Source: Aeromonas sp. FDAARGOS 1405
GTDB taxonomy: Bacteria; Pseudomonadota; Gammaproteobacteria; Enterobacterales; Aeromonadaceae
Reading direction: 5' to 3'
DNA: 64,000 nt
Assembly: GCF_019048265.1 (NCBI RefSeq)
Contig: NZ_CP077311.1
Coordinates: 3,667,001 to 3,731,000 of the forward strand
Under the pieces are notes generated by a model that saw only the letters and a list, made by a program, of their open reading frames with translations, did no database searches and was not told the DNA's origin. This document shows positions 48,685-57,645 of this stretch, in pieces. Each line of letters begins with the position of its first letter. The stretch's first letter is position 1. A program made the translations under genes and the position numbers.

Positions 48685-49554
48685 TCAGAACCCCCTATGT
48701 ACCGCATCGGGGGTTCTGTATTTCAACGCATGATGCGGTCGCTCCGCGTTGTAAATATCTACTGCTTCACGCACCATCTCCCGCGCTTGCGCCAAATCCT
48801 GCGGGCTTTGCAACAATAACTCTCCTTTCAAAATCCCGTTCACCCGCTCCGCCAACGCATTCTGATAACAGTCATACCCATCCGTCATCGAGCATTTCAC
48901 CCCGTACCGTTCATGTAATGACTGATACAGTCCCGAGCAATACTGCACGCCACGGTCTGAGTGATGGATTAGCTCCCCGCTGCCACACCGTTGCTTCAGC
49001 GCTTTCTTGAACGCCATCGCCACCGACTCCGCGTGCATCCCTTCGTGCACGTGATGGCCCACTATCTTGCGTGAGTAGGCATCCGTCACCAGGCTCAGGT
49101 ACAGCGGCCCGCTCCTGGCTGGCAGATAGGTGATATCAGCGACCCAGACCTGCTCCGGGGCCACCGGCGTAACCTGCTCTGGTCCCGCTTTGAGCAAGTT
49201 GGGATGACGGTAGAAACGGTGAAAACTGTGGGTGGTCTTGTGATACGCCCGCTTAAGCTGCACCAGCAGGCGGTGCTCGGCCAATATCCGAAACAGCCTG
49301 TCCCGCCCGACCTTGAGCCCGCCATCATCCTGACCCTGCAGCAGATAATGCAGCTTGCGAGTGCCCACCCGAGGTTGTCGCAGTCGAACCTGACGCACGA
49401 AGCGCACCACCTGCAAGCCCTGTGCATGGCGCTCGTCGGCGACCCGATTGCGCTTGTAGTAAGCCTGCCGGCTTATCCCCAGAAACAGGCAAGCCCTGAC
49501 AATGGTCAGCCTCTCGACTTGCCGCTGCGAGAGGACTTGCCGGGTCGCTTTTTT
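48685..49554 (-). CDS. IS3-family transposase OrfB (expressed by -1 frameshift)
   Basis: The DDE integrase-type catalytic part of the transposase. After the slip site the frame reads KKATRQVLSQRQ and then the IS3-type segment ACLFLGISRQAYYK. The rve domain has D in VADITYL, D in HHSDRGVQY and E in NALAERVNGILKGELL. The frame is complete to its stop at the left end of the element. Its expression needs a -1 slip at AAAAAAG (49548-49554), giving a fused OrfAB of about 400 residues. Confidence 0.92.
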   Translation of the reverse strand, partial: KKATRQVLSQRQVERLTIVRACLFLGISRQAYYKRNRVADERHAQGLQVVRFVRQVRLRQPRVGTRKLHYLLQGQDDGGLKVGRDRLFRILAEHRLLVQLKRAYHKTTHSFHRFYRHPNLLKAGPEQVTPVAPEQVWVADITYLPARSGPLYLSLVTDAYSRKIVGHHVHEGMHAESVAMAFKKALKQRCGSGELIHHSDRGVQYCSGLYQSLHERYGVKCSMTDGYDCYQNALAERVNGILKGELLLQSPQDLAQAREMVREAVDIYNAERPHHALKYRTPDAVHRGF

Positions 49555-49916
49555 ACGATAGAGACGCCGTAGTCATTCTTCAGTACATCGACGACGGCCT
49601 CAAAGAACTGGGCTTTCTGACTCATCAGCGCCAGCTGTTGCTCGAGTTCCTTGATACGCTGCTCGGGCGTCTGGTTGTCGGGGTCTGGCATGGTGATGCT
49701 CCTGCCGGCACGAACAGAAGCCCCCTGGCTCCAATCTTGCCGACCATGTTTACGCAACCATACCAGAACGGTGGAGCGGCCCTGAATGCCATAACGCACC
49801 TGAGCCTGTTTGTAGGTGAGCTCGCCTTTTTCAATCTGCTCGACCAGCGCCAGTTTAAAAGTCAGCGAGTAATCGCGCTGTGTCCGTTTCACACCTTGTC
49901 CCATCCGGTTCTCCAT
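49506..49916 (-). CDS. IS3-family transposase OrfA
   Basis: A 136-residue DNA-binding subunit with a helix-turn-helix (YSLTFKLALVEQIEKGEL...QAQVRYGI) and a leucine-zipper-like coiled coil (PEQRIKELEQQLALMSQKAQFF). The slippery heptamer A-AAA-AAG lies near its end at codons for VKK, allowing -1 frameshifting into orfB. Confidence 0.9.
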   Translation of the reverse strand: MENRMGQGVKRTQRDYSLTFKLALVEQIEKGELTYKQAQVRYGIQGRSTVLVWLRKHGRQDWSQGASVRAGRSITMPDPDNQTPEQRIKELEQQLALMSQKAQFFEAVVDVLKNDYGVSIVKKRPGKSSRSGKSRG

Positions 49917-49931
49917 TTATTGGGAGGAAAG

Positions 49932-49957
49932 GTGTAAACCATATTCAGGACGGGACA
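49932..49957 (-). repeat. IS3-family right terminal inverted repeat
   Basis: It ends in GGGACA and is followed by the TCA duplication. It lies immediately upstream of orfA. Confidence 0.88.
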
Positions 49958-49967
49958 TCACCAAGCA

Positions 49968-49998
49968 AAAAGCCCCACCATGATGGTGGGGCTTTTTT
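49968..49998. terminator. Bidirectional terminator
   Basis: A stem AAAGCCCCACCAT/ATGGTGGGGCTTT is followed by TTT on the plus strand and preceded by CAAAA. It serves the caxA-like gene on the minus strand and, before the IS inserted, probably yqeC-yqeB. Confidence 0.9.
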
Positions 49999-50043
49999 CG
50001 GCCTGTCGGTTGATGCAGCGCCTTTACATCAGGAGAACCTGCA

Positions 50044-51129
50044 TCACGACCGGGTTCGTTGCAATCGCCAGGCTCGCACCGCCAGCACAACCAGAGTGAT
50101 GGCAGTGAGCGGCAACACAAAACCGGTTAGCGCTGCACTGAACTGACCTTGCAGCGGACTGGATGTGGCGTGGAGGATCAGCCAGCAGGTGTAGCCGATG
50201 TAGTAGGCCAGAAACAGCGCCCCTTCCCAGCGGGCGATGGTGTAACCGGTAAAGAAGATGGGCAGGCAGGCAAGCGCCACCGCAATCATTACCGGAATAT
50301 CGAACTGAAGGGCGGTGGCCGACACTTCAAGCCCACCGGGAGTGACGATGGAGGTGAGCCCCAGCACGCAGAGGATATTGAAGATATTGCTGCCCACCAC
50401 GTTCCCCACAGCGATATCCCGCTCCCCGCGCAGGGCTGCGACGATGGAGGTCACCACTTCGGGCAAGGAGGTACCGGCCGCCACTATGGTCAAGCCGATG
50501 ATCAGATCGCTCACCCCGAAGTAGTGGGCAATCTCCACTGCACTGCCAACCAGCAGGCGGGAGCCGAGGATCAGCAGACCCAGACCTGCGGCAATAAAGA
50601 GCAGATTGCGCAACCAGTTGCCCGCCGTACTCGCTTCACGGGTACCAAACTCCTGCTCGTACTCCACCTGCACCGCTTTGTTTTCCCGTCGACTCTGGAC
50701 AAAGAGAAACCCGGTGTAGGCGATGATGCCGGCAAACAGCAGCGCCCCTTCCAGTGGCGCAATACGGCCATCGTAGCCCAGCAACAACACCAGAAAAGAG
50801 ACCACTATCATCAAGGGAACGTCGAGACGTACCAGTTGCTGGGAGACGGTCAACGGTACGATCAGTGCCGAAATACCTAAAATAAACAGCACGTTGAAAA
50901 TGTTGCTGCCGACCACGTTCCCCACAGCTATCCCTGCCTGCCCCTCGAGGCCAGACTGGATGCTCACCGCCAGCTCGGGAGCACTGGTCCCAAAGGCCAC
51001 TATGGTCAATCCCACCACCAGTGGCGATATCCCCATCATGGTGGCGAGGCGAGATGCGCCCCGCACCAGAGATTCGGCCCCCACCACCAGACACACCAGG
51101 CCTACAGCCAACCACACCAGCGTCATCAT
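50044..51129 (-). CDS. Calcium/sodium antiporter (CaxA/YrbG family)
   Basis: A 361-residue inner-membrane cation exchanger with two inverted alpha-repeats. Each repeat has GTS(A/L)PE and GNVVGSNIFN (first repeat about residues 47-80, second about 215-250). About ten membrane segments are visible. It would exchange Ca2+ for Na+ (K+-dependent exchanger family). It is not part of the E. coli purine cluster and appears to be an unrelated gene inserted in it. Confidence 0.9.
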   Translation of the reverse strand: MMTLVWLAVGLVCLVVGAESLVRGASRLATMMGISPLVVGLTIVAFGTSAPELAVSIQSGLEGQAGIAVGNVVGSNIFNVLFILGISALIVPLTVSQQLVRLDVPLMIVVSFLVLLLGYDGRIAPLEGALLFAGIIAYTGFLFVQSRRENKAVQVEYEQEFGTREASTAGNWLRNLLFIAAGLGLLILGSRLLVGSAVEIAHYFGVSDLIIGLTIVAAGTSLPEVVTSIVAALRGERDIAVGNVVGSNIFNILCVLGLTSIVTPGGLEVSATALQFDIPVMIAVALACLPIFFTGYTIARWEGALFLAYYIGYTCWLILHATSSPLQGQFSAALTGFVLPLTAITLVVLAVRAWRLQRTRS

Positions 51130-51289
51130 ACGGTCTCATCCTTGCCGTTAGGTTCGTTGAAATAATCACAATAAATCAGATACCTGTGCTCCAGCACAGT
51201 CAGACCACGCAATTGTAACGAGGGGCTGGTCCCCTGTCGCGGGCTCTTTTGAGTGCTGTTTATCGTGCCACTGGCAGCCCAGTCACCAC

Positions 51290-52213
51290 TCAACCGTGCT
51301 TGATGCGGGTCTCCCCCGCCACCGACACCACAGAGCGCTTGCCCTTGCGGCTGATGACGATAAGCGCCAGCACGATAAGGGCGATGCCGCTCCCCTCCAC
51401 CGGCCCCGGGTTTTCCCCCAGCAGCCACCAGGAGAGCAACACGCCGGTCACCGGCACCGCCAGAGTGCTGAGGCTGGCGATACCCGCTGGCAGTTTTTTC
51501 AGCACAAACAACCAGAGACTCCAGGCGATGGCGGTAGCGAAGATGGCGCTATAGGCCAGCGCCCCCATCACGTAGGGCTGCCAGTCGATGGGGCGCTCCG
51601 GCACCAGCGCGGCCACCAGCGCCATCACTATGGTTGCGTAGATCATCTGCCAGGTGGTGAGGGACATCAGATCCACCCCGGGATGGCGGGCATACATCCG
51701 CTTGGCGATGATGGCGCTGATCCCCCAGCAGATACCGGAGGCAATCCCCAGCAGCGCACTCTTCATGGAATCCAGGTGCAGTTGCCAGGGCTGGATCACC
51801 AGCAGCAGCCCGCAGGCGGCCACTCCGACCGCCAGATAGTGCAGCTTGCGCATCCGCTCACCGAGAAAGAGCGCCGCGAAGATCACCACCCAGAACGGCA
51901 TGGTGTAGCTCAGAATAGCCACCTTGCCCGCCCCGCCGCTGATCAGCGCCCACTGGGCCAACCCCACCATGCCGCAGGTCTGGAACAGGGCGATGGCGAG
52001 GGTATAGCGAAACGGGGTGGGTTTGAGATAACGGCGCCCGCGCAGGGCCAGTACCAGCAGCAGAACCAGAGACCCGCACAGGCAGCGCAGAGCGGTGAAC
52101 TCGAAGGCCCCCGCGTAGAGCATCACCTGCTTCATCACGATCCAGCTGTAACTCCAGATGGCGGTGAGCAGGATCAATCCCACCAACGCCGCCATATTGA
52201 TCTTTCCACTCAT
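51290..52213 (-). CDS. EamA/DMT family transporter
   Basis: A 307-residue drug/metabolite-superfamily exporter with ten hydrophobic segments in two EamA halves (about 10-140 and 152-290). The first half has [14 protein letters not shown] and [12 protein letters not shown]; the second half has [13 protein letters not shown] and a conserved [14 protein letters not shown]. The substrate cannot be predicted. It lies between the caxA-like gene and arcC on the same strand but outside the expected purine gene set. Confidence 0.85.
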   Translation of the reverse strand: MSGKINMAALVGLILLTAIWSYSWIVMKQVMLYAGAFEFTALRCLCGSLVLLLVLALRGRRYLKPTPFRYTLAIALFQTCGMVGLAQWALISGGAGKVAILSYTMPFWVVIFAALFLGERMRKLHYLAVGVAACGLLLVIQPWQLHLDSMKSALLGIASGICWGISAIIAKRMYARHPGVDLMSLTTWQMIYATIVMALVAALVPERPIDWQPYVMGALAYSAIFATAIAWSLWLFVLKKLPAGIASLSTLAVPVTGVLLSWWLLGENPGPVEGSGIALIVLALIVISRKGKRSVVSVAGETRIKHG

Positions 52214-52350
52214 CTCTCACCACGCATAGCTCTGCCTTTCGCCTTTTGTTCCGATGGGCCAACCCTTATCGGGGTGGCTATCTTACCCCTGTGCTGGCGG
52301 GCTGCCCACGATCTATGGGAAATCGACCTCAGCCACAGTAGCGCCCGAGC

Positions 52351-52379
52351 CAAAAACATCAGGGGGCCAAGGCCCCCTG
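52351..52379 (-). terminator. Rho-independent terminator after arcC
   Basis: Minus-strand stem CAGGGGGCC/GGCCCCCTG with a TT loop, followed by ATGTTTTT. It ends the ygeW-to-arcC unit. Confidence 0.88.
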
Positions 52380-52406
52380 TCTATCACCCCGTCATCGCTT
52401 TGCACG

Positions 52407-53339
52407 CTACAGGCTGATCACGGTACCGGTCTTGCCAGCGATCCCCTCGGCTGCCTTTTCCAGCAGGGTGATCAGGGATCTTCGCCCCGGCAGAGATGTG
52501 GCAAACGAGAGCGCAGCCTCCACCTTGGGCAACATGGATCCTTTGGCAAACTGCCCTTGGGCGATAAAGCTGTTGGCATCGGCCACGCTCAGCTGATCGA
52601 GCCACTGCACTTCGGGCTTGCCGAAGTTGATGGCGACCTTCTCTACCGCGGTAAGGATGATCAGCATATCGGCGTCGATGAGCTCCGCCAGCTTGGCACT
52701 GGCCCAATCCTTGTCGATCACCGCGCTGGCACCGCGCAGGTGATTGCCCTCCCGCAGCACCGGAATGCCGCCGCCACCGACGGTGATCACCACCTGACCG
52801 GCGGCCAGCATGGCAGATACGGTCTCTTTCTCGATGATATCGACGGGTTTGGGGGATGCGACCACCCGGCGATAGCCACGGCCGGCATCCTCTTTGAGCC
52901 GCTCGCCCTTGGCCATCAATGCCCCGGCCTCCTCCTTGCTGAAGAAACCGCCGATGGGTTTGCTCGGGTCGAGGAAGGCAGGATCGTTTTTATCCACCTC
53001 CACCTGGGTCACCAAAGTGGCAACCGGCTTGTGGATGCCGCGTTCAAGCAGTGCCTCGCGCAAAGCGTTTTGCAGGTCATAACCGATATAACCCTGACTC
53101 AGGGCCACGCAGACCGACATGGGCAGATGGGGCGCCTTGGGGTCATAGCGGGCCGCAACCTCGAACGCCTGCTGGATCATCCCCACCTGCGGGCCGTTGC
53201 CGTGGGTCACCACCACCTCATGCCCCTGGGCGATCAGGTCGGCAATGGTGTGCGCCGTGCTCTGCACCGCCTTCATCTGCTCGGGCAGGTTGTTGCCCAG
53301 CGCATTGCCACCAAGGGCCAGTACGATTCTCTGTTTCAT
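52407..53339 (-). CDS. arcC: Carbamate kinase (YqeA-like)
   Basis: Carbamate kinase makes ATP from carbamoyl phosphate and ADP. The 310-residue protein has the amino acid kinase fold: VLALGGNALG, VVTHGNGPQVG, GGFFSKEEA and VITVGGGGIPV, with the Lys in AVIDKDWASAKLA. The ATG at 53339 is preceded by GGAG. It is the yqeA of the E. coli cluster. It would harvest energy from carbamoyl phosphate released by the YgeW carbamoyltransferase. Confidence 0.94.
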   Translation of the reverse strand: MKQRIVLALGGNALGNNLPEQMKAVQSTAHTIADLIAQGHEVVVTHGNGPQVGMIQQAFEVAARYDPKAPHLPMSVCVALSQGYIGYDLQNALREALLERGIHKPVATLVTQVEVDKNDPAFLDPSKPIGGFFSKEEAGALMAKGERLKEDAGRGYRRVVASPKPVDIIEKETVSAMLAAGQVVITVGGGGIPVLREGNHLRGASAVIDKDWASAKLAELIDADMLIILTAVEKVAINFGKPEVQWLDQLSVADANSFIAQGQFAKGSMLPKVEAALSFATSLPGRRSLITLLEKAAEGIAGKTGTVISL

Positions 53340-53434
53340 CTTGTTATCTCCAGTGATGGGACAAGCCGGCGCAATACCGGCCCACCTTTCGTTGTTCACA
53401 TAACCTTGCTGCTCTGCGTGTTTCGAACTGATTG

Positions 53435-54859
53435 TCAGCCGGCCACTGTGGGGCAAGGCGAGTGCAGCTCCGGCGCCAAGGCCGGATCAAAGGGCGCTCT
53501 GGCCAGAAAACGGCCGTGACCACGCCGCCCCAGAAACTCGCCGTCGCGAGCGACTATCTCGCCGCGGCTCAGGGTCATTCTGATCCGGCCGGGGCAATGC
53601 ATCCCCTCGTAGGGGCTGTAGTCGCCGTTGTCGTGCAACTGTTGATGGGAAATCAGGGTGTCACCACGGGGATCCATCAGCACCAGATCAGCGTCAGACC
53701 CCGGTTGCAGGTTGCCCTTGCGCGGCCAGAGGCCAAACAGGCGCGCCGAGTTGGCGCTGGTGAGGGCTACAAAGCGGGACGGCGAGATGCGCCCCCCCAG
53801 CACCCCGTGGGCAAAGAGCAGCAGCATCCGGTTTTCGACCCCGGGCAAGCCGTTGGGGCAGCGGCTGAAATCGCCCTCCGAGAGGGTCATGCGCTGGGCG
53901 TGGGAGAAGTTGCAGTGATCGGTCGCCACCGTGTCGATGTCACCCGCAGCGATACCGACCCACAGCTTGTCCTGCTCGCGGCGCGAGCGCAGCGGCGGAC
54001 TCAGCAGATAGTCGACCCCGTTCTCCTTGTAATAACACTGCTCATCGAGCAGCAGATATTGCGGGCAGGTCTCCACCCAGACCGGTTGCCCCTGACGGCG
54101 CGCCAGTTTCAGATACTCCAGCCCCAAGCCGTTGGAGAGGTGGACGATATAGAGCGGCGCATTGCCAGCGAGCCCCGCCAGATTGATCATCCGGGCGATG
54201 GCCTCCGCCTCGCACTCCAGCGGGCGGCTTTGCGGGTGATACCAAGGCTCATGATGGCCGGCGGCCAGCAGGGCCGCCCGGCGCGCCGCGATGGCGGCAT
54301 CGTTCTCGGGATGGACGGTGGCAAGCGCCCCCACCTCCTTGAGGCGAGCCAGCGCGCGCAGCACGTCGTGATCCCCCAGCTTGTACTGGTAGGTGAGATA
54401 GAGCTTGAAGCTGCTGATCCCCTCCTCCTGCACCATGGCGGCCATCTCGTGGAGGATGGCGTCATCCACATGTTGGACAACGCCGTGAAAACTGTAATCG
54501 ATCACCGCCTGATCGGCGGCATAGTCGTGATAGCGGGCCAGCTGGTGATGCAGATTGCACCCCGCCGGACCAAATCCCATGTGATCGACGATGGTGGTGG
54601 TGCCACCACAGGCGGCGGCACGGGTACCGCTGAAAAAGTCATCACAACTGCGGGCAATGCCCACGTCGATGTTGAAGTGGGTATGGACATCGATACCGCC
54701 CGGCATCACGTAGCAGCCGCTGGCATCGATCACGTCGGTCTCGCCATCGGGCTGGATAGCGGCGGCTCGCGCGCGGATCACCCCGTTATCGATCAGCAGA
54801 TCCTGACGATATTCCCCCTGCGCATCGACCAGCACACCGTTTTTGATCAGCCGTTTCAT
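53435..54859 (-). CDS. hyuA: D-phenylhydantoinase-like amidohydrolase HyuA
   Basis: A 474-residue cyclic amidase of the dihydropyrimidinase/hydantoinase family. The metal motif GGIDVHTHFNID, the Lys expected to be carboxylated in SFKLYLTYQ (about 150), a His in ATVHPEND and the Asp in VATDHCNFSH are all seen. The start at 54859 has GAGG upstream. In this locus it probably opens a purine-derived hydantoin or ureide ring; the natural substrate is not settled. It lies 95 bases upstream of arcC. Confidence 0.93.
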   Translation of the reverse strand: MKRLIKNGVLVDAQGEYRQDLLIDNGVIRARAAAIQPDGETDVIDASGCYVMPGGIDVHTHFNIDVGIARSCDDFFSGTRAAACGGTTTIVDHMGFGPAGCNLHHQLARYHDYAADQAVIDYSFHGVVQHVDDAILHEMAAMVQEEGISSFKLYLTYQYKLGDHDVLRALARLKEVGALATVHPENDAAIAARRAALLAAGHHEPWYHPQSRPLECEAEAIARMINLAGLAGNAPLYIVHLSNGLGLEYLKLARRQGQPVWVETCPQYLLLDEQCYYKENGVDYLLSPPLRSRREQDKLWVGIAAGDIDTVATDHCNFSHAQRMTLSEGDFSRCPNGLPGVENRMLLLFAHGVLGGRISPSRFVALTSANSARLFGLWPRKGNLQPGSDADLVLMDPRGDTLISHQQLHDNGDYSPYEGMHCPGRIRMTLSRGEIVARDGEFLGRRGHGRFLARAPFDPALAPELHSPCPTVAG

Positions 54860-54888
54860 CCCCACCACCTCGAATATCACTTCAAACA

Positions 54889-54919
54889 GCAAAGCCCCGC
54901 CTCAATGGAGACGGGGCAC
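54889..54919 (-). terminator. Hairpin after ygeY, weak terminator
   Basis: Minus-strand stem GCCCCG-x-CTC/GAG-x-CGGGGC with one mismatch, followed by TTTGCTGTTT. The U run is interrupted, so it may only reduce read-through into hyuA. Confidence 0.55.
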
Positions 54920-54964
54920 TTGCAACAGCCGGGCAGCGATGGCAGTCACCACCCGGCAGACCCC

Positions 54965-56182
54965 TTACTTGTCCAGCTCGGCCAGATAGAGCATGGGGAT
55001 CACGGCGTACATGGCGGCGCACTTGACCAGATGCTCTTTCCAGGTCTTCTCGTTCGGGGCGTGGGCCTCCGGCTCTTTACCCGGGCCAAAACCGATGACC
55101 GGAATACCGTGGCGACCCATGATGGAGACCCCGTTGGTCGAGAAGGTCCACTTGTCCACCACCGGCTCCTTGTTGAACAGCTCGCGATAAGCCTTGGAGA
55201 GGGTTTTGACGGTGATGTGATCCTCTTCCACCTTCCAGGTCGGGAAGTAGCACTCGGTCGGGTAGACCAGACCGGTATAGGCCGGACGGTCGTACTGGTA
55301 CATGGAGACCTCGGCACCGGCGGCTTGCACCGCAGGCAGGGCGCGGATCTCGTCGAGTGCCCCTTGCCAGGTCTCGCCCCAGGTGAGACGGCGGTCGATG
55401 GAGACGGCGCAGCTGTCCGCTACGGCGCAGCGGCTCGGCGAAGTGAAGAAGATCTCGGAGACGGTCAGGGTGCCCTTGCCGAGGAAGTCGTCGTTGCCGA
55501 GGTTGTGGCTCAGCTCCTGCAGCTCGCCAAGGATCGGGCCCATCTTGAAGATGGCGTTGTCACCGCGCTCCGGCGCAGAGCCGTGGCAGCTGACACCCTG
55601 AACTTCAACGCGGATCTCCATGCGACCACGCTGGCCACGGTAGATCTGGCAGTCGGTCGGCTCGGTACTGACCACGAACTCGGGGCGGATCTTGCTCTGC
55701 TCGATGATGTACTGCCAGCAGAGGCCATCGCAGTCCTCCTCCTGCACGGTACCGGTCACCAGCAGGGTGTACTGATCTTCCAGTCCCAAATCCTTGATGA
55801 TCTTGCCCGCATAGACCATGGATGCCATGCCGCCTTCTTGGTCAGATGCGCCGCGGCCACCGATGATCTCGTGATCTTCCATCCCCTCATAGGGGTCGAA
55901 CTTCCAGTTGGCCATGTTGCCGACGCCCACGGTATCGATGTGGGCATCCATGGCGATCAGGTGCGGACCGTGGCCGATATAGCCCAGCACGTTGCCCATG
56001 GGGTCGATCTCGACCTTGTCAAAGCCAACCTTCTCCATCTCCTGCTTGATGCGCAGCACGACGCGCTCTTCATCGCAGCTCTCGCTCGGGATGGCGATCA
56101 TGTCGCGCAGGAACTGACTCATCTCGGCCTTGTACTGGTAGGCCTTCTCCAACACCATTTCAAACGGAATTTGCTTGCTCAT
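54965..56182 (-). CDS. ygeY: YgeY family M20 metallopeptidase-like hydrolase
   Basis: A 405-residue M20/peptidase-type zinc hydrolase. The metal ligands are in MDAHIDTVG (His, Asp), [10 protein letters not shown] (Asp), [10 protein letters not shown] (Glu pair) and STEPTDC (Glu), with a C-terminal His in [10 protein letters not shown]. The ATG at 56182 has GGAG seven bases upstream. It matches E. coli YgeY, which is part of the anaerobic purine-degradation gene set. It may cut an acyl- or carbamoyl-type amide; the true substrate is unknown. Confidence 0.93.
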   Translation of the reverse strand: MSKQIPFEMVLEKAYQYKAEMSQFLRDMIAIPSESCDEERVVLRIKQEMEKVGFDKVEIDPMGNVLGYIGHGPHLIAMDAHIDTVGVGNMANWKFDPYEGMEDHEIIGGRGASDQEGGMASMVYAGKIIKDLGLEDQYTLLVTGTVQEEDCDGLCWQYIIEQSKIRPEFVVSTEPTDCQIYRGQRGRMEIRVEVQGVSCHGSAPERGDNAIFKMGPILGELQELSHNLGNDDFLGKGTLTVSEIFFTSPSRCAVADSCAVSIDRRLTWGETWQGALDEIRALPAVQAAGAEVSMYQYDRPAYTGLVYPTECYFPTWKVEEDHITVKTLSKAYRELFNKEPVVDKWTFSTNGVSIMGRHGIPVIGFGPGKEPEAHAPNEKTWKEHLVKCAAMYAVIPMLYLAELDK

Positions 56183-56307
56183 TGTGATTCTCCATAACAA
56201 CTGAGAGTGCGCGGCCTGTTCGTCGGCCGCGCCCTGTGCCCGTTACCGCGCACCGTTGGCGAGGCGCGATCAATGCTTTAATTCGTGTCTCTGCTCTGGC
56301 GGGAGAG

Positions 56308-57507
56308 CTAGTCGCAGGCAGGATGTTTGCCTTCCCACACCACTTCCCGGTAGTGCTTCACATCGGTGTCCCCTTCGGTGTTGATGATCAGCACGACCGA
56401 GTTGCTATCCAGCCCGAGACGCGCCATCAGCGCCGCGCGATCCGGGTGGTGACGCACCGCAGCCAGCACGCCGGTACCGACCGAGCCGGACTCACCGGAG
56501 ATGATGCGGGGGTCATTGCCAAGAGGGTTGCCAAGCACTCTCATGCCCAATGCCGACACCTTGTCGTGGCAGGAGATAAACTGGGTGGTGCAGCTCTTGA
56601 GCAGCGGCCAACCAAGCGGATTGGGTTCGCCACAGGCAAGACCGGCCATGATGGTGCGCATGTCGCCCCCCACGTTGACCATCTCCCCCGCCACGCCGGA
56701 GCGGTAGATGCAGTCGGCCTGATCCGGCTCGACGACTATGCTGTGCAGATTTTTCGCCCCGAAGCAGTCCACCAGATAACCGAGCACACCGCCCGCCAGC
56801 GCCCCTACCCCAGCCTGCAGCAGCACGTGGGTCGGCTGCTTGATGCCCATATCCTGCATCTGCTCGACCGCTTCGTCGGCCAGGGTGGAGTAACCCTGCA
56901 TGATCCAGGTCGGGATCTTGGTGTAACCCTCCCAGGCGGTGTCCTGCACTATGTGCCAGCCGCGCTCTTCGGCCATCTTCATGGTCAGGCGCACGGTGTC
57001 GTCGTAGTTCATGTCGGTGACGATGCACTCGGCACCGAGATTGAGAATGTGGTCAACCCGCTCCTGGGCAGAGCCCTTGGGCATGTAGACCACCGCATGC
57101 TGACCCACCTGCTTGGCGGCCCAGGCGACGCCACGACCGTGGTTGCCATCAGTGGTGGTGGCGAAGGTCATCGGCTCCTTGATGGTGCGTTTGATGAGAT
57201 CGAAGGAGAAATCTTCGATGGCCACCCCGTACTTTTCACAGAGCAGGTTGGCGATGGCATAAACGCCACCCAGCATCTTGAAGGCATTGAGGCCAAAGCG
57301 CTTTGACTCGTCCTTGACCAATATATTTTTCACCCCGATATAGGCGGCCAGATCTTTCAGGTCGCACAATGGGGTCGGCTCATAACCGGCCAGTTTTTTA
57401 TGAAAAGCGCGAGCCTTTTGTGCTTCGGCGCGAGAAAACAGCGGAGATGGCTCGGCGGTAAAAAAGCGGTTATCGGCAATATCCATCTTCAGCGAAAATT
57501 GGGACAT
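56308..57507 (-). CDS. ygeX: Diaminopropionate ammonia-lyase
   Basis: A 399-residue PLP fold-type II enzyme, nearly identical in layout to E. coli YgeX, which converts 2,3-diaminopropionate to pyruvate and ammonia. The PLP lysine is Lys77 in RFGLNAFKMLGG. The segment TTTDGNHGRGVAWAA and the phosphate loop LQAGVGALAGGVLG are present. GAGG precedes the start. In the purine cluster it gives an end product that enters central metabolism. Confidence 0.96.
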   Translation of the reverse strand: MSQFSLKMDIADNRFFTAEPSPLFSRAEAQKARAFHKKLAGYEPTPLCDLKDLAAYIGVKNILVKDESKRFGLNAFKMLGGVYAIANLLCEKYGVAIEDFSFDLIKRTIKEPMTFATTTDGNHGRGVAWAAKQVGQHAVVYMPKGSAQERVDHILNLGAECIVTDMNYDDTVRLTMKMAEERGWHIVQDTAWEGYTKIPTWIMQGYSTLADEAVEQMQDMGIKQPTHVLLQAGVGALAGGVLGYLVDCFGAKNLHSIVVEPDQADCIYRSGVAGEMVNVGGDMRTIMAGLACGEPNPLGWPLLKSCTTQFISCHDKVSALGMRVLGNPLGNDPRIISGESGSVGTGVLAAVRHHPDRAALMARLGLDSNSVVLIINTEGDTDVKHYREVVWEGKHPACD

Positions 57508-57609
57508 GCTTACCTCACTAGGCGTTACCTGACAAAGAGCTGCCTCGCCGGGAGATCCGTTATCCAGATACCACGGGGAGAAAACTCGAAATAATGGATT
57601 CGACAGCGT

Positions 57610-57635
57610 GGGCAGGATGAATATTCACCCTGCCC
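57610..57635. repeat. Near-perfect 26-base inverted repeat between ygeW and ygeX
   Basis: GGGCAGGATGAAT/ATTCACCCTGCCC pairs along nearly its full length with a single G-T type mismatch. No U run follows on the minus strand, so it looks more like an mRNA-processing or attenuating hairpin than a full terminator. Confidence 0.6.
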
Positions 57636-57645
57636 CTGCTGTTAT

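Larger units (their letters stand above)
48636..49957 (-). mobile_element. IS3-family insertion sequence, apparently intact
   Basis: A 1322-bp element bounded by TG...CA ends. Imperfect 26-bp terminal inverted repeats (48636-48661 and 49932-49957) share TGTC, GTCCTGAA and GGTTTACAC, 21 of 26 positions matching. A 3-bp direct repeat TCA flanks it (48633-48635 and 49958-49960). It carries overlapping orfA and orfB in the -1 arrangement. It separates yqeB from the terminator at 49968. Confidence 0.93.

Noticed and set aside
53432-56197. Open frame of 921 codons on the plus strand opposite hyuA and ygeY
   Set aside because: Same explanation: both minus-strand genes are clear family members with catalytic motifs.
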